This document shows positions 1-13,100 of a DNA stretch of 64,000 nucleotides, one piece after another (position 1 is the first letter of the stretch; every line of letters starts with the position of its first letter). The notes under the pieces were generated by a model. That model was not told the origin of the DNA. It was given only the letters and a program-made list of their open reading frames with translations, and made no database searches. The stretch spans positions 4,884,242 through 4,948,241 of the forward strand of contig JAEMBT020000009.1 of assembly GCA_018873245.2 (NCBI GenBank), given 5' to 3'. The position numbers and the translations under genes are program-made. The DNA is from Archegozetes longisetosus (Eukaryota > Arthropoda > Arachnida > Sarcoptiformes > Trhypochthoniidae).

Positions 1-1659
1 AAGAATTCCTTTCAATGCATTAACACTTATATAATCAAAATTACAACCTTAAGTACATTCATAGTATAATGTACAATCAAAATTATACTGGATATTGATT
101 TTTTAATCAATTAACTATGACACAATAACTGAATGTACTTTTTCAGATTATCATTATCAAACTTTAAATAAAATCCTAAATAATTTTTAATTTCTATGAT
201 CTCGGCGTGTAAACTTTTACGAAGTTAAGTGTACATTAAAATTGTTTATGTGATAAACTTTAACATAATGATTATATAGTTACTGCAGGCGTGATTCACT
301 CTTGACATCGTGCAAAACGCTATAAATTCACTTTTCTATAATACTTTAATTTTAATGTTTCTCCAGAAGATCCCTTATAAACACTTGCCATTAAGTTGAT
401 CTCATATCCGACGGCCATTTAGCCCCACTTTGTTTCTCAAAAATTCTATAATTTAAAGAATTAATTTCATAATATAAATATAGCTCAATAAACTTTTTTT
501 ATTAACTATGTCATAGGAAAGATTAATTTTCAAGTTTGTTATGCAGATATAGATTGCATGACTTTAAATCAGTTTTTCATCCTTTTAAAATAATTTGTCG
601 AACATTTATCTTTAAAAATGCTTTGTGTTTTATGTAATGCTTTACATAATGCTTTCAAGGTTATCATTGTGTTAACGTTTACTATGAAATGCGGTGAATA
701 TTTTAAAACAATAACAATTCAGATCTATTATGTAAGATTATATAAGATATGTTTAAAAAATTGTGAATAGAGTGAGTCTTTGAGCGATGGCCTCGACGGG
801 AGGACCTCACAAGCCTCTGAGCGAAAGTGAAAAGATGTTAAAAAAGAAGTAAAAATCCTTTAAAATATGAAAACCTTTAAATATATTTGCAATATTTTTA
901 CGTATCAACAAAATAATGAAATCACAATTAACTTTATTCTATATTTCTTTATGTATTTTAATTAAATATCGTTTATAAAATTTAATACTTATAATTTTAT
1001 AAGATAATAAGATTGCAATTAAAGTTTAGTATTATTAAGATTTTAGTAAATATTTGTTTCAGAATTCTGGATAAACAATTAGTTTTAGCCCCTAGTTATG
1101 CATTTAGGTTTTGAAACTCGAGTTAGAACGGCACAACATTTATTCTTTAGTCTGTTGGCTCAAAAGCATCAACAAAGTTGATGATAAACAATAAACTTTT
1201 TAAATATACCTGCTAATGTAGAATCCAAATATACAATTGATTTTGCATTAATTATCATAGATTTTACACTAGACTACAGCAAATTCACTTTTTTAACCTT
1301 TAATATGTTCATCTGAAATTGTCGTGCCCGCACCCCCGCCCGCAATTGTAAGACCTTACACTTAAATCAACTCTGCACTCTCAAGAAGATGAGTGCGTAT
1401 ATCCGCCAAACATCTACAAATAATCGTACTTCAATTTCTTTATTAAACACGGTTTGAGGTGTTACAAAATTCATTCAATTTAATCGTTATTCGCTTTGAA
1501 TCTCTAAATTATTTTTTGCAATATCGAAATTGGATCTAATAAACTGCAATTTATCGACAATATCTGAACTTAGACACGACCTGTTATCAACTAGTGTAAA
1601 TGCAAAATAACAAAAATTGCGTTCATTCGAAAAATAGGTCGCGAGTGGGGCAAACAATA
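1..1659. other. intergenic, no gene seen
   Basis: AT-rich sequence with no long open frame and no recognisable exon on either strand. A short GC-richer patch lies near 780-830. I see nothing else I can name. Confidence 0.6.
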
Positions 1660-2246
1660 CGGAGGGTGATTCAGGCTATTTTTCACACTTTTGTAATTAG
1701 TATAATTATTTAATTAGAATTCAGTTGAACATTCAATATGCTCTCCATTTTCTAATATTCTAAGCATATTAGCCATTAAATACTTTTAATATATTTTTTG
1801 GTAATCATAGACTATACCTCATTCGCAAGTTTCCTGAGACGAGCCAAAGTTCGCGCCTTCCTTTTTGTCAGTCTTTGTTTTAAATATGCAAACAACAAAA
1901 ATCCAAAGGACTTGCTTCAGACGATTTCACGAGAATGTTACCTTAATCAATAAATTTAACTCTCAAATCCTCTTCTGTTTTGGATTTTTGTTGTTTGTAT
2001 ATTTAAAACAAAGACTCACAAAAAGGAAGGCGCGAACTTTGGCTGGTGTCAGGAAATTTGCGAATGAGGTACAATCTATGATTATCAAAGAAATTATATT
2101 AAAAGTATTTAATGGCTAATATTTTTGCTTAGAATGTATTAGAGAAAAAAATGGAGAGCACATTGAACACGTTCAACTGATTCATAAGCTTCTAATTAAA
2201 TAATTATACTAATTACAAAAGTTTAAAAATAGCTTGAATCACCCTG
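1660..2246. mobile_element. foldback MITE with TA target duplication
   Basis: The two halves are long inverted copies of each other. The left end is a near match to AGGGTGATTCA and the right end reads TGAATCACCCTG, with further pairing such as the ATGCTCTCCATTTTCT-type segment and a TTCGCGCCTTCC segment found inverted. TA dinucleotides flank both ends (1658-1659 and 2247-2248). No transposase is encoded. The 84-codon open frame inside (1865-2119) runs through the palindrome and is not a credible gene. TA duplication suggests a Tc1/mariner-mobilised element. Confidence 0.8.
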
Positions 2247-2429
2247 TAGTTTTAGATTTCAGTTTGCAATCGATCTTATTGTGTAAGTTAAATACAGGTA
2301 TTCCATTGATAAAACATTACGCTCACATCCGCAAACTTTCTTACCTGCACCCACTCCGATTTGCAAAATTATATGGATATCCGCAAACGTCCGCGAATGC
2401 GGATGTGTGATGTAAAAGTTTACTTTAGA

Positions 2430-3180
2430 TCCGTGAGATCAAAGATAGACTGAGCTTTCACTTCCTTTCCATATACTTTGGTATGTGATGACTATTTCCG
2501 GTAATGAAATTAATTTTATCTTTAATATACCATTGATCTATGTTTTCCTACTAAAATTGATCCTATATTCACTAAAATAAAATCTATCAAAATCTATGAA
2601 AAGTATCAAATTTTTTCTTTAGTACAGATTGTGTTCATTAAATTTATTTTACGGAAAATTTAAGGTATTTTATTCAAAGGGAATAATGTTTCAATTCTTA
2701 TTGTTTGAAATAAATATATCGAATGAAAATTTTTATTGAAAACTATATTTTTGATTCATTGTTCAAATTTAATCAATTATTTTGGAAATGCATTGCAAAA
2801 ACACCTTAGACTCGAATAGACTTTGAATGCTATTATGAATTAACAGATAATTTTCACATTATACAATTAATTATCAAAAAAGTAAAATTTATTTCTGAAG
2901 TCAATGAAAGTTAGGAGAACTCGAGGATAAATTAGTTAAATATTAAAGAGAAATTCAAAATTGATGTAAAATTTTTTAATAAAATAAAATATCACTTTTA
3001 AAGTTCACAAAAGATTATTATTACTATAGTTAGTCTGACTCAGCTCTGGCGCAATGAACAATAGATTCCGTTAGTACTGTAAATATAGCTGAAAAAGTTA
3101 ACAATTAATCATTGAGACAAGGGTAGCGACAATTTTTCATTCTCTCTAGTTTTCACCTTCCACTAAGTTACATTCATTTA
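2430..3180. repeat. unit 5' boundary segment, copy 1 of 3
   Basis: Roughly 750 bp also present at 16225-17060 and 43027-43838. Shared landmarks include GACTATTTCCGGTAAT, ATCTATGTTTT and the segment around TGACTCAGTTTTGG. This copy is the most diverged of the three. Non-coding as far as I can see. Confidence 0.8.
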
Positions 3181-4480
3181 AAAATGTTATGCTTTACTCT
3201 AAAACAATGTTATTATATGATGCTGTTATGATACTATAATAATGAGGAGTAATGCATTAAATACAAAGAAAACCCTCTATAATGTAGTGCTGATTAATAT
3301 TAAAATTGTTTTAAATTAAATACAATTTTTGTCACTTCGATTGAGTTAAAACTGAACAAAATATAATAATGAACTGTATAAGTTTCTTAGGGTTCAATAT
3401 TCTTTCACTTGTCCTTATGTATCATCAGACGATTGCCGACATTGAGGATGTACTGACACTATTTTAGACGGAAACTTAAGTAACTAAAAGTTTGAGATTT
3501 AAGGGCAGAGACTTATTGCATAATTAAGTTATATCTAATATAACAGTTCATTCATTGGTTTAATATGTTGAAGCGCCGCTCATTCCATCGTAAGATGTTA
3601 TGCATGATTCTTCAATTAGTCAAACTAATCTTTTCGTCTATTCAACGCAATTAGAATTCTAAGGTCATAAGGGTCATAATAGTTGAGACTTAAATTATGC
3701 TTAGTAAACGGAATGATTGGCTTGACTGATTGAAGCGTCATAGATAACATCCTGCGATATAATAGGCGACGCTTCAACGTATTAGATCAATGATTAAATC
3801 GTTTTAATATTTGTAACATAATTATGCAATAATAAGCTGCTGCCCTCAAATTAAATTTTAGACTTTTAGCTACTTAAGTTTCCGCTTAATATAATGCTAG
3901 AACCTTCTGTGCCTGCAATCCTTATAATGGTTTAAATAAGTTATTGGTTGTGATATAGTTATCAACAATATGTATAATTTAATTAATTTGATGACTTGTT
4001 TTGTTTGGCTTTGTTCGTTATGTCAATTAAATGATTGTCAAGACAGTCGTTGTGAGTATTATTTCTAACAAACTCTTCTTATGATTAACTCTTTTAGTCA
4101 TATTCCAAGCAGTGGTGAGCCAGTAGGAGCTGAGGGGGCACAGGCTTCCTCAACTCAGATCTGTAAGACCTTAAACTAGTTATTCACTGGAAACAGAACT
4201 TTATTTGAATAAAATGAAATTATTAAAGTTTCAATTGCTTCTATTATTTTTTCGAAACTATCGACTATAAAGTAATCTACAAGTCACTTAATAACACAAA
4301 TTACTACAATCAATTATGTTTAATTTAAATAGTTAAGTTTTATTAATTGAACAGTCACTCATTAAACAGAGCTGTATTTTTATAGCAATTAAGTTAGCAT
4401 AAGTTTCAATTACTTCTATGAATTTTTTTCAGTCTCTATCTGCTGCAATAGTAATTATTCGATATGAACACTACAGTCTC
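3181..4480. other. non-coding 5' flank of receptor unit A
   Basis: No convincing exon. The whole stretch aligns with 46815-48100 upstream of the second receptor gene. It contains a self-inverted segment near 3430-3880, in which TGAGGATGTACTGACACTA-type and TAATAAGCTGCTGCCCTC-type blocks recur inverted. The same arrangement is present in unit C (47080-47540), so that foldback predates the duplication. Confidence 0.6.
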
Positions 4481-4483
4481 TTA

Positions 4484-5433
4484 CAATGGAAAATCTCCAT
4501 ATTCCGGTAGTTTGTACAAATGTTAGGCTTATAATTAAATACGTTTATTCCATAATTACATCAAAATGACCATTCAATTATCATTAAATTAATTAATTAA
4601 AATTAGGGATAATTCATATAAAAATAAGCATTACTACTTAACATGTTCCCTACGTCGGCGCGTTGCAATAGTTCAAGAGTCTCATACTTAACTATTTTCT
4701 CAATTCATTTTTGGGATCAAAGGAAAAGTTTTATGCTTTTTTACAATTTTAAAACTTGAATTTTAATCTTATTTCATGGTACTTCAATTTTTTATTATCT
4801 AAATTAATATATATTTTGGAAAAAATCTTCAATCAAAATGTAGTAAGACTTCTAGGAAATACAGTAAAACCTTTATAAGATGAACACATTCGGGACCGGT
4901 AAATCCTATCTAACATATAGAGGTATTCAATTTAGTGGGGTTTCTAATATTATGATCCATGAGAAATGTTAAGAAATCTTGTTCAACTTCTAGAGGGCGT
5001 TCAAATTATAGAGAGTTTAACTCATAGAGGTTTTACTGTAGTTTAATATTACTATTAATCAAATCAAAACTAATATTTTAAATTAATATTTTATACTACT
5101 GAATAGAAATTTATGTTTTGAAACTGTAAAAAATGCATAAAACTTTTCTCTTGATCCCAAAAATGAATTGAGAAAATGGTTAATCCTTGGAATCGAAACC
5201 AGGATCTCAAGTATGTGACTCGTGAGCTATCGCAACGCGACAACGTAGGGAACATGTTAAGTAGTAATGCTTATTTTTATATGAATTACCCTTAATTTTA
5301 ATTAATCAATTTAATGATAACGAAATAGCCATTTGAATGCAAATTTAGAATAAATATGTTACTTATGAGCCTAACATTTTATACAAACTATCGGAATATA
5401 GAGAATTACTTATCACTATCGCACGTTCCATTG
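4484..5433. mobile_element. foldback element, CAATGGAA ends, TTA duplication, tRNA-like arms
   Basis: Arms of about 260 bp (from 4484, and ending at 5433) are inverted copies. The termini read CAATGGAA and TTCCATTG. The trinucleotide TTA flanks both sides (4481-4483 and 5434-5436), and unit C has one TTA at the uninterrupted site near 48104, which defines the insertion exactly. A TWA-type 3-bp duplication points to PIF/Harbinger-like mobilisation. The right arm, read on the minus strand, has a tRNA-like internal promoter: a B-box-like GGTTTCGATTCC at 5189-5200 preceded by an A-box-like block near 5236. A sister element lies at 36188-37103. A smaller element is nested at 4862-5038. Confidence 0.85.
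4862..5038. mobile_element. Tigger-type MITE nested in foldback
   Basis: A 177-bp element with inverted ends CAGTAAAACC and GGTTTTACTG, flanked by TA on both sides (4860-4861 and 5039-5040). The CAGTAAAACC terminus is typical of pogo/Tigger families. No coding capacity. It sits in the loop of the 4484-5433 foldback, so it inserted later than that element formed. Confidence 0.8.
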
Positions 5434-5436
5434 TTA

Positions 5437-6528
5437 GCGAACTTTTGTCAAATAAGAATTTCATTAAAATTAAACTTTAAAATGATGCAAATATAAAATA
5501 AAATAAACATAAATACCATCAAAATCATAATAAATACTATAATTATTATGAAAATTTAAATGTTTTGCCCCCTCACTCAAAAATTTCTGCCTTCGCCACT
5601 GATCTTAACTTTGCTTACTCAACTTAGGGTTTTATTCTCGAAAGCAATTTCACTGATTTTGAGAAAATTCTTTCTTTGTTTGAAAATTAAATATAATTTA
5701 GAAATAATAAGCTTTTCAAAACTATAAACTTTTGCAGCTGAGGTGACTTGAAGTTTTAATTTTAATATTTCATAGTTATTCAAAAATGAGTTCAGTTTAT
5801 AAAGAAAAACCAATGCTAAAAATAATTAGATTTTAAGTTACGCCTTAAAATACTTTACATTTTGAGTAGAAACAGAAATTGTCGAATGTATTCCAGAGAG
5901 GGCTTCAACTTAGTTATGATTTAGAATAATAAAGTTTATTAGAGATTTGATGTAGTTTTCATGCAAAAAAGCAACTTCACTTGCTTTTAGTATTGAACTC
6001 TAAATTGTTCAAACATTTATGGGTAATAACCGAGCAGAGGATCATATGCATTTGCCTATTTGCATGCTTATTCTCTTAATAACTATGTATTTGACTCTTG
6101 CATGCATAATTTAGAGATTTTTGGATTTATGTGCATTTAATGCCATTTATGAGAAAAATTCTGAAAATTTCCATTAATTGTGAAACGTTGTAGCTTTCCA
6201 GATTAGACTTTTAATCCATTTCTAAGAAATTTTCTGACTTCAATTTACGTAAAGTATTAATCTGCTTAACTTAGGAGTAAAAGTTTCAAATGTTGAGTCA
6301 AATCCCTTAGGGTTCTTAAAATTCTTAGCCACATATTAAGAGATTTTTGATACTCAAGGTTCTAGAATTGTCTGTATTCATAAACTACGTTTATACTCAA
6401 AAACCTCCAAGGAATAAATATTTGGTTGTGTGGAAAGTTAATATTTTTTATAAAAATGCATTAAGACCAACAAAATAAATTGTTGAAACATTTAGTGGTA
6501 AATATTGGGTAATCAGGGCCCAGGACTT
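5437..6528. other. non-coding 5' flank of first receptor gene
   Basis: Aligns with 48105-49420 upstream of the second gene. The promoter and any non-coding first exon are expected in this stretch or just beyond it, but I cannot pick out a TATA box or initiator with confidence. The 64-codon minus-strand frame at 5619-5813 is not conserved as a protein. Confidence 0.5.
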
Positions 6529-6548
6529 ATATATATATATATATATAT
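6529..6548. repeat. (AT)10 microsatellite
   Basis: Ten uninterrupted AT units immediately before the foldback at 6558. Absent from the aligned site in unit C. Confidence 0.9.
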
Positions 6549-6557
6549 CTAGACTCG

Positions 6558-6990
6558 CCACGCCTCTCCGACATCAGATATGTAGGCCACAACCTTCAGA
6601 TTCATATTGTGACCTATGAGGTCTCTCAAAGATAGATTATCAAATCGAACTTTGAGATTATGTATGTGATTTATTGCAATTAACAGACTCTTAACATTGC
6701 ACAGGAGCTACCACGCAGAAGTAGTCTGCGTTAGCACCCACCCTTGGCTGCTGGAAAATAGATTTAGCATCGTGTCCCATTGGGCTTTTGCCCATGCGGG
6801 CTCTGCCCGAAGGCAATCCCAGCGCTCACCAGCAAAAGCCCAAAGGAACACTCGGCTAAACTCATAGGCGTTCCAGCATCCTCAGGCAAGGGTGAGGGCT
6901 GAAGCAGGCCACCTCCGCGTGGTTGCCGCTATATGTTACAATGTCGGTCTAAGGAGTGTGGTCTACATATCTGGTGTTAGAGAGACGTGG
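6558..6990. mobile_element. GC-richer foldback element near receptor 5' end
   Basis: The left end CCACGCCTCTCCGACATCAG and the right end (minus strand CCACGTCTCTCTAACACCAG) are inverted copies, and the match runs about 45 bp inward through AGATATGTAG. The interior is clearly richer in GC than its surroundings and itself contains a short hairpin around GGGCTTTTGCCC / GCAAAAGCCC (6782-6843). Unit C lacks the element, so it inserted after the duplication, close upstream of the first recognised coding exon of the first receptor. Confidence 0.75.
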
Positions 6991-7011
6991 AAACTATCAT
7001 AAGAACAAAAC

Positions 7012-7185
7012 ATGTTTGTAAACAAATGCTTTTTGGGTATTATTTGCATTGAAATTTCTATTTACTTGTGGATGTGTTCAGAACCAAAAATCAGAATATC
7101 TTCTTATGGATTAATTAATAATAGTGCTCAGACATAATACGAAAGTTTTGAATATTTTATTAAGACGATTTTTTTATGAATACAG
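7012..7185 (+). other. possible signal-peptide exon region of first receptor
   Basis: A frame opens at ATG 7012 with a hydrophobic stretch (FLGIICIEISIYLW) and stays open to a stop at 7136-7138. That would suit a secretion signal, which the receptor needs. However, I see no good splice donor in it, and in unit C the ATG is changed to ATA and the same frame contains a stop. The true first coding exon is therefore not settled and may lie further upstream. Confidence 0.25.
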
Positions 7186-10100
7186 TCAGTGTAATGACTT
7201 CGCGGCAGTCATCACCACCAAAACTTACACTATTATCTCATACAATTAATGGTGACACCATTGACGTAGGGTATAACTCAAGTATTCATATAAGGTGCAT
7301 GGGAGAAAAACCTATGGCATGGATTTTTCCAAATAATAATCCGGTGACTAACCCTTAAATTATTTCCTCAAACATTCAATACAGTATTATGTAACTATAA
7401 TAGCAAGATAAAATTTAAAATTCTTTCTCTAACTAATAGAAGTCTCTCAAGTTATGCCAAGTTATTTTCTATTGAATATTTCAATTAATATATGAATATT
7501 CTTTGTAAAATCTAGAGAAAAGTTTAGTTATAAGTTTTTATTGAGTAGTTTTCACTTCCAAACCAACAAAAATTCGAAACAAATGAACAAAATTTCAAAT
7601 TTAATTTTATGAACTAATGTAAGCTTTATAAACATGTTTACTAGAAGTATCTAATAAGAAATTAACAGAAAATTTTTGAACGATAATAATTACGGTTAAT
7701 TAGCAGTACGATCCAATATCAGAAGTGTCACACGTTAAGAGCAAATGTGATAATAATCAGACATGCATAACTGATGTCGTTATCCCAGAAGTCATTTACG
7801 AAATGACCGGTTATTTCACCTGTCATTACATCGACAGTAATAAAGCCACTCAAGACAACTCAGACTCGATCTATATCTATGTAAACGGTAAGTCATTTAT
7901 CAACTGCTCTTTCAATAGCCATAAACAAATTCAGTAATTTGACAAACTTTTGATCTGGTAATTGAGATCCCGAATACCTGATAGTGCCATATGAAGGAAG
8001 CAGTGATTACATGTCTATCGCTGTCTTCCAGTCACAGCCGGCAACCATTCCCTGTAAACCAACTGATTCCAGGGCTAAGGTTTCTCTTTGGAAAGTGCAT
8101 ACGAATTCCGGTAAACCAGAACAAATTCAAGTGAATTCTACTCTTGGAGTTACTTATAATCCAAAGAAAGGTTTCCATTTTGAATATCCGCGTTGGGACT
8201 CAGAAACAAGTCTTCTCGAGTGTAAAGTCGAGTTGGGTGATAGCGAACATATCTCACAAATTGAAATTCACTGGTCTAGTAAGAGATCAACATTTCATTT
8301 TTAATTCAATTTCAAGTGATTGATAGAGTTATTCGCTTCTGTTGATTTTAATCAATGGAAAATTATCTAAACAATGATTTCTAATAGTCTTCAATTAAAT
8401 ATATTTACAAAATTGTTATAGATTCAAATTTTTATTTTAGATAATTTTGAAACACTTTCAAAACGAAAACATTTTCTCATTATTTTATAATTAAGTAAAA
8501 TTTAATTTTAAGTGGATTTTAGTCAAAAGATTTACCGTTAGATTATAGCTGGGATCAATTTTGAAAAATTAATTTTTTTTGTTAATTATAGCATTACCGG
8601 TAGAATTGCATCCACTGATTGATGATGGTGGAGCTAAAAACATATTTATGAACAGTACTTTCACTTTAAGATGTTTCGTTCGCATTGAACTCGGAGTCAT
8701 TATTGTTATGGCGTGGGAAGCCCCAGATAATAATGTATAATTATTTTTTCAAAATCAACTTAATCAATATAAAAATATTCTGAATTTAAAATAGAATCCA
8801 CGAATAACGGAAACCATGACTGAAATTCAAAGAATAGAACTTAAAGGCAATAGTTATGAAATAGTATCAAAAAATTTGACCGTAACTGGAACTCAGCTTT
8901 CAGATCAGGGCATGTATTACTGTAATGTGACTGATGCCAGCGGAAGAGTTTTTAGTGCTTACAAAAAGATCACTATTTATGGTTTGTTTCAAATATTTGA
9001 TCAAATTATTATATTTTCGATTCAATTTGGATTTAATGAATTCGTTTGTTATAGAAAATGGACTTCCACCGTCTTATGTTAACTTTTCAATGGATATTAA
9101 TAATTCTAAGCCTTTGATTCGTAAAGTTGGTGACAACGTAAGGTTTGTAGTTGACGTTCAAGCATTTCCTGACTTTGAATCAGTACAACTTATTTGGCAC
9201 AAAAACGGGAACAAAATTAAAGAAGATGATGATCATTACAAGACTTCTAGCAAAAAAGATTCTCGAAACCCTCAGGCCTTTATATCTATATCTAATATAA
9301 CGCCAGACGATAGCGGCACTTATATGTTGGTCAGTATTTGTCCTTTAGATCACTCATAATTAAGTCTTTAGATTTTTATTTTAAGTTTTTATAGAAATGA
9401 AAATTACTGTAGTTCTCATTCAAAACATTTGTAAATTTAAGTATTACTCAAAAAATGTTTTTGCTTTCCTCACAATTATTAATTTTAAGAAAAGTTTAAA
9501 TTTATCAGTTGAATATTCAGATTTGATGATTTGACGGTTAACAATAAATTTGATAATTGACTAATAGGTGGGAAACACGAGCGATATGCTAACAAACATA
9601 ACAATGAATTTATTAGTGAGCGGTCCGCCAGCTATCAAACTATTAAACACTTCCGACTTTTACGAAATCGGAAAACTCTATCAATTAGAGTGTCTGGCTA
9701 TCGGTTACCCAAAAGCCAACGTCTGGTGGCAATGGTATTCTTGTGCAACACCAGAAGACTGTTCACCAACTGATAAATCTGAATGGATTCATATCGAAAG
9801 TCATACAAATTCATCGCATCCGTTGCTATCAAACAGCGAACAAATAATTAGACCTAATATTTCGTATTTGTATTTAAATCAAGTTAACCTTCAAGTGATT
9901 GCTAATCAATCGGGTGCCTATCGATGTTATGCCACTAATATGAATGACACAAATATTTACAGTCAAATTTCATTTATAGTTACGGGTATAGTATATTTGA
10001 TGAGAAAACTTTTTTTTGCAATAGATATAACTTGAATCTAATCTTTTGTACTATTTATTCAAATTTTTTTCACTCAATTCTGAAATTGACATCAATTTAA

Positions 10101-13100
10101 CTCACAAAAGGTTTAATCGAATGTGACATATCTCCAGGTTTCAAATCCAGTTTAAACTAGATATTGAAGAATGAAAATTAGTGTTTAGAATTTATGCTTT
10201 TTAAAGAATTATCTAATGAAATATTTCGAATAGATTCTAATTGTGATTTATCATATTTAATAACCATTTGTATGAAAATTAGATGCAGTGGGCGGCTTTT
10301 CAATAAGTTCATCGACTGATGAACCGACAGAAAAGGATGACATAACTCTGACGTGTAGGGCCAGTATTTATAATTATACAAAACTGAATTGGATCAGAAA
10401 ACCCTTTAAACATAAGTTAGGAGAAGAGGTCACTAAGCAAAACATAACTGGTAACGAACATCAAAATGTTTATCAAACTATATTAATGAATGTTTTATTT
10501 TTGAAGAATTGATTCAGAGCTCATCAGTTGATAGCTATTCACTGACTCTATCGATCCAACTGAAATCGGTTCAAATAACTGATTCTGGTATTTATATCTG
10601 CGAAGCCACCAGTCGTCACAATAACCCGTTTAATGAAATCAAACAAATCGAACTCGATATTCAAAGTTAGTTTTATTACCGTTTAGTCTGATATAAAGTT
10701 TTCAAATCAGTTTTGCATTTAAGTCAAGAAAACAGTAGTCGAAAATGTTTTTCAATACTTTAGTAATTTTCGCACAACTCACAAACCATTCTTTTTTTAA
10801 ATCGATGAAAACCAGAAAATTGTTTAAACACCTTTTTGAGTAATTTAATATTTTTAAACAATTCCAGAATTTGTTTTCAATTATTTAGACATTTCATCAC
10901 CAGTTCTAATTGAGACTAATATGAAGGGAGAAGTAATAGAGAAGAAACCAAATACTCAAATCGAATTGAGATGTTTTGTTACGGGAAGACCGAAACCAGT
11001 CATCACGTGGTATAGAGATAGCATACAGTTTATAGTCAATCAAAATACTGGAATCAAATTAGAAGATAATAATCAGAGACTCATTTTTACGCGATTACTC
11101 GATAAGGATTCAGGTTCTTATGAATGTGAGGCCAAGAATAGAGGCGGACATGTCCGTAGAAGTGCTAGACTTAAAGTGGATTCATTGCCTGATGATAGCA
11201 GAGCTGGTTTGAGTATTGAAGAAATTTTTGTGATTGTTTTATTTGTTTTGGTTGGAACTGTTATGATTTTTATGGCTGTTTACATCGGGAAGAAGATTAG
11301 ACAGGAAAGAGTGAGCTTTAATTCAATCATTTTATACCTTAAGTCTATCCGAAATTGTCAAATAAAAAATTCAAAACTGAACCAAATGTCAATAATAGTT
11401 TATTTAATATTCACAATTTAGTGCTATATTTTCATGCGTTCAATTTTAACAGACTATATAATAATTTTTATTCATTATAACTAATTTTAAAATGTGCAGC
11501 TCACAGACTTATTTTTTCCCTGCACGTATCATCCAAATTTTTAATATTATTGATTTTTCTAACACAAAATTTGCGGCTAAAAATTTCGTAAATGATAAGA
11601 CAAAGTTTGCAACGAGGGACGTTTAAAGACTTGAGAAGAGAATAACCATCAAATACAAAACTTCAGGGATGGATCCCGAAGTTATTGATTCTTATGAAAT
11701 TAAACGTCTTAAAGAGAATTTAAGAGGGATCCAAATATTTCTTTTCAAATTGCGGCGAACGGACTTAGAATAACCTATTCAACGTTGTTCAATATTAAAG
11801 TCCATATATTATGCTCAAAGCCCGTACTGCAAAAACAGTATCCTAAATAGGGTGACCAAGTCAAAAAACTGTTAAATGCGGGACAAAAATAATTTGGCTC
11901 TTTTATAATTTTTTTTTAAAAACTTTTAATCTGATTGAAGTTTGAAATAACAATTATTTGAAATATAAACTAAAGATTTGATTAAGAACTACACTTTATA
12001 AGAGTCACACACAATGTGAATGAAAACAAGATATCAGATAAACTGATTAAAACTCATTTTATCTAAAGACTTCCACATATTTTAAGATAAGAAACGTGTT
12101 GACAACAAAATTGCATTCTTTGCATTAAACAAAAACATACAGTGGGAAATTTGTTAAGATAAATCTTAGAATGTATGATCTTTTCCGTCCCGCAAAAGGT
12201 GCATACGATATGCGGGACACAACTCTTAAATGCGGGACAATACACTTGGTCACCCTAATCCTAAAGCAACCCTATCCAGATAAGAAGAGTCAAAGCTATC
12301 TTCTAAAAAATAACAGAAAGCCATTAATATCAGAAAAATATAAATTATGTATGATGAGACGTACATATCAGTGACTCAGTGAATGTGTATTGAAGGACTT
12401 TTATACACTGTACAGATAAATACCACGTCTCAGATAATAAATTTTACGAAAAGAAGAGATTTTTAAAAATTTTAATATATGGCAAGCAATGAATGTAAAG
12501 GATAGGTGTAAGAACTATATGTTTACTCGGGTACAATAGACAGTCATGCATAACTAAGTGCGTGTCTTAAGAAAAGGACCATACTGTTCAATGAAAGATG
12601 TCATCATAGAAGAAATTACTATTTTTGATAGACATGGTGCAAGCACACTGTTAAAGAAATGCAACCTCATAGTTAAAGAATATGGGTACCGATTTGATAT
12701 CGTAAGAATGCTTCTATAGTGTATCAGTCACACGTTCACAAGTTTTTCGGAATTTATGTCAGACAAATTACAAGATGCGAAACAGAAAATCAGAAAACAA
12801 ACTAAAAAACTTGAATGTGCAAAGTATTGGCTTAAAAGCTTGAAGAGAGTAGGCCTAACTTAATGAATGTTCGAAATAAAATCCGATTAATAGGCAGAGA
12901 CAAAATTACAGCTCTACTTAAGCAATTCAATGCAATAATTATAGTACATACACTCATTAGGGGTTGTTTCTTAATTCTACCATAAATACTTTTCATAATT
13001 TAAAAATTATTACATAGTTTTTCCAGTTAAACGTTGTCTCGTACCTATTCTAAGCTTTTCGTCTTTTTCTTAAAGACAATAATTAGTTCTTGGCTTCACA

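Noticed and set aside
1865..2119. 84-codon open frame
   Set aside because: It runs through the centre of a palindromic MITE; the sequence is explained by the inverted repeat.
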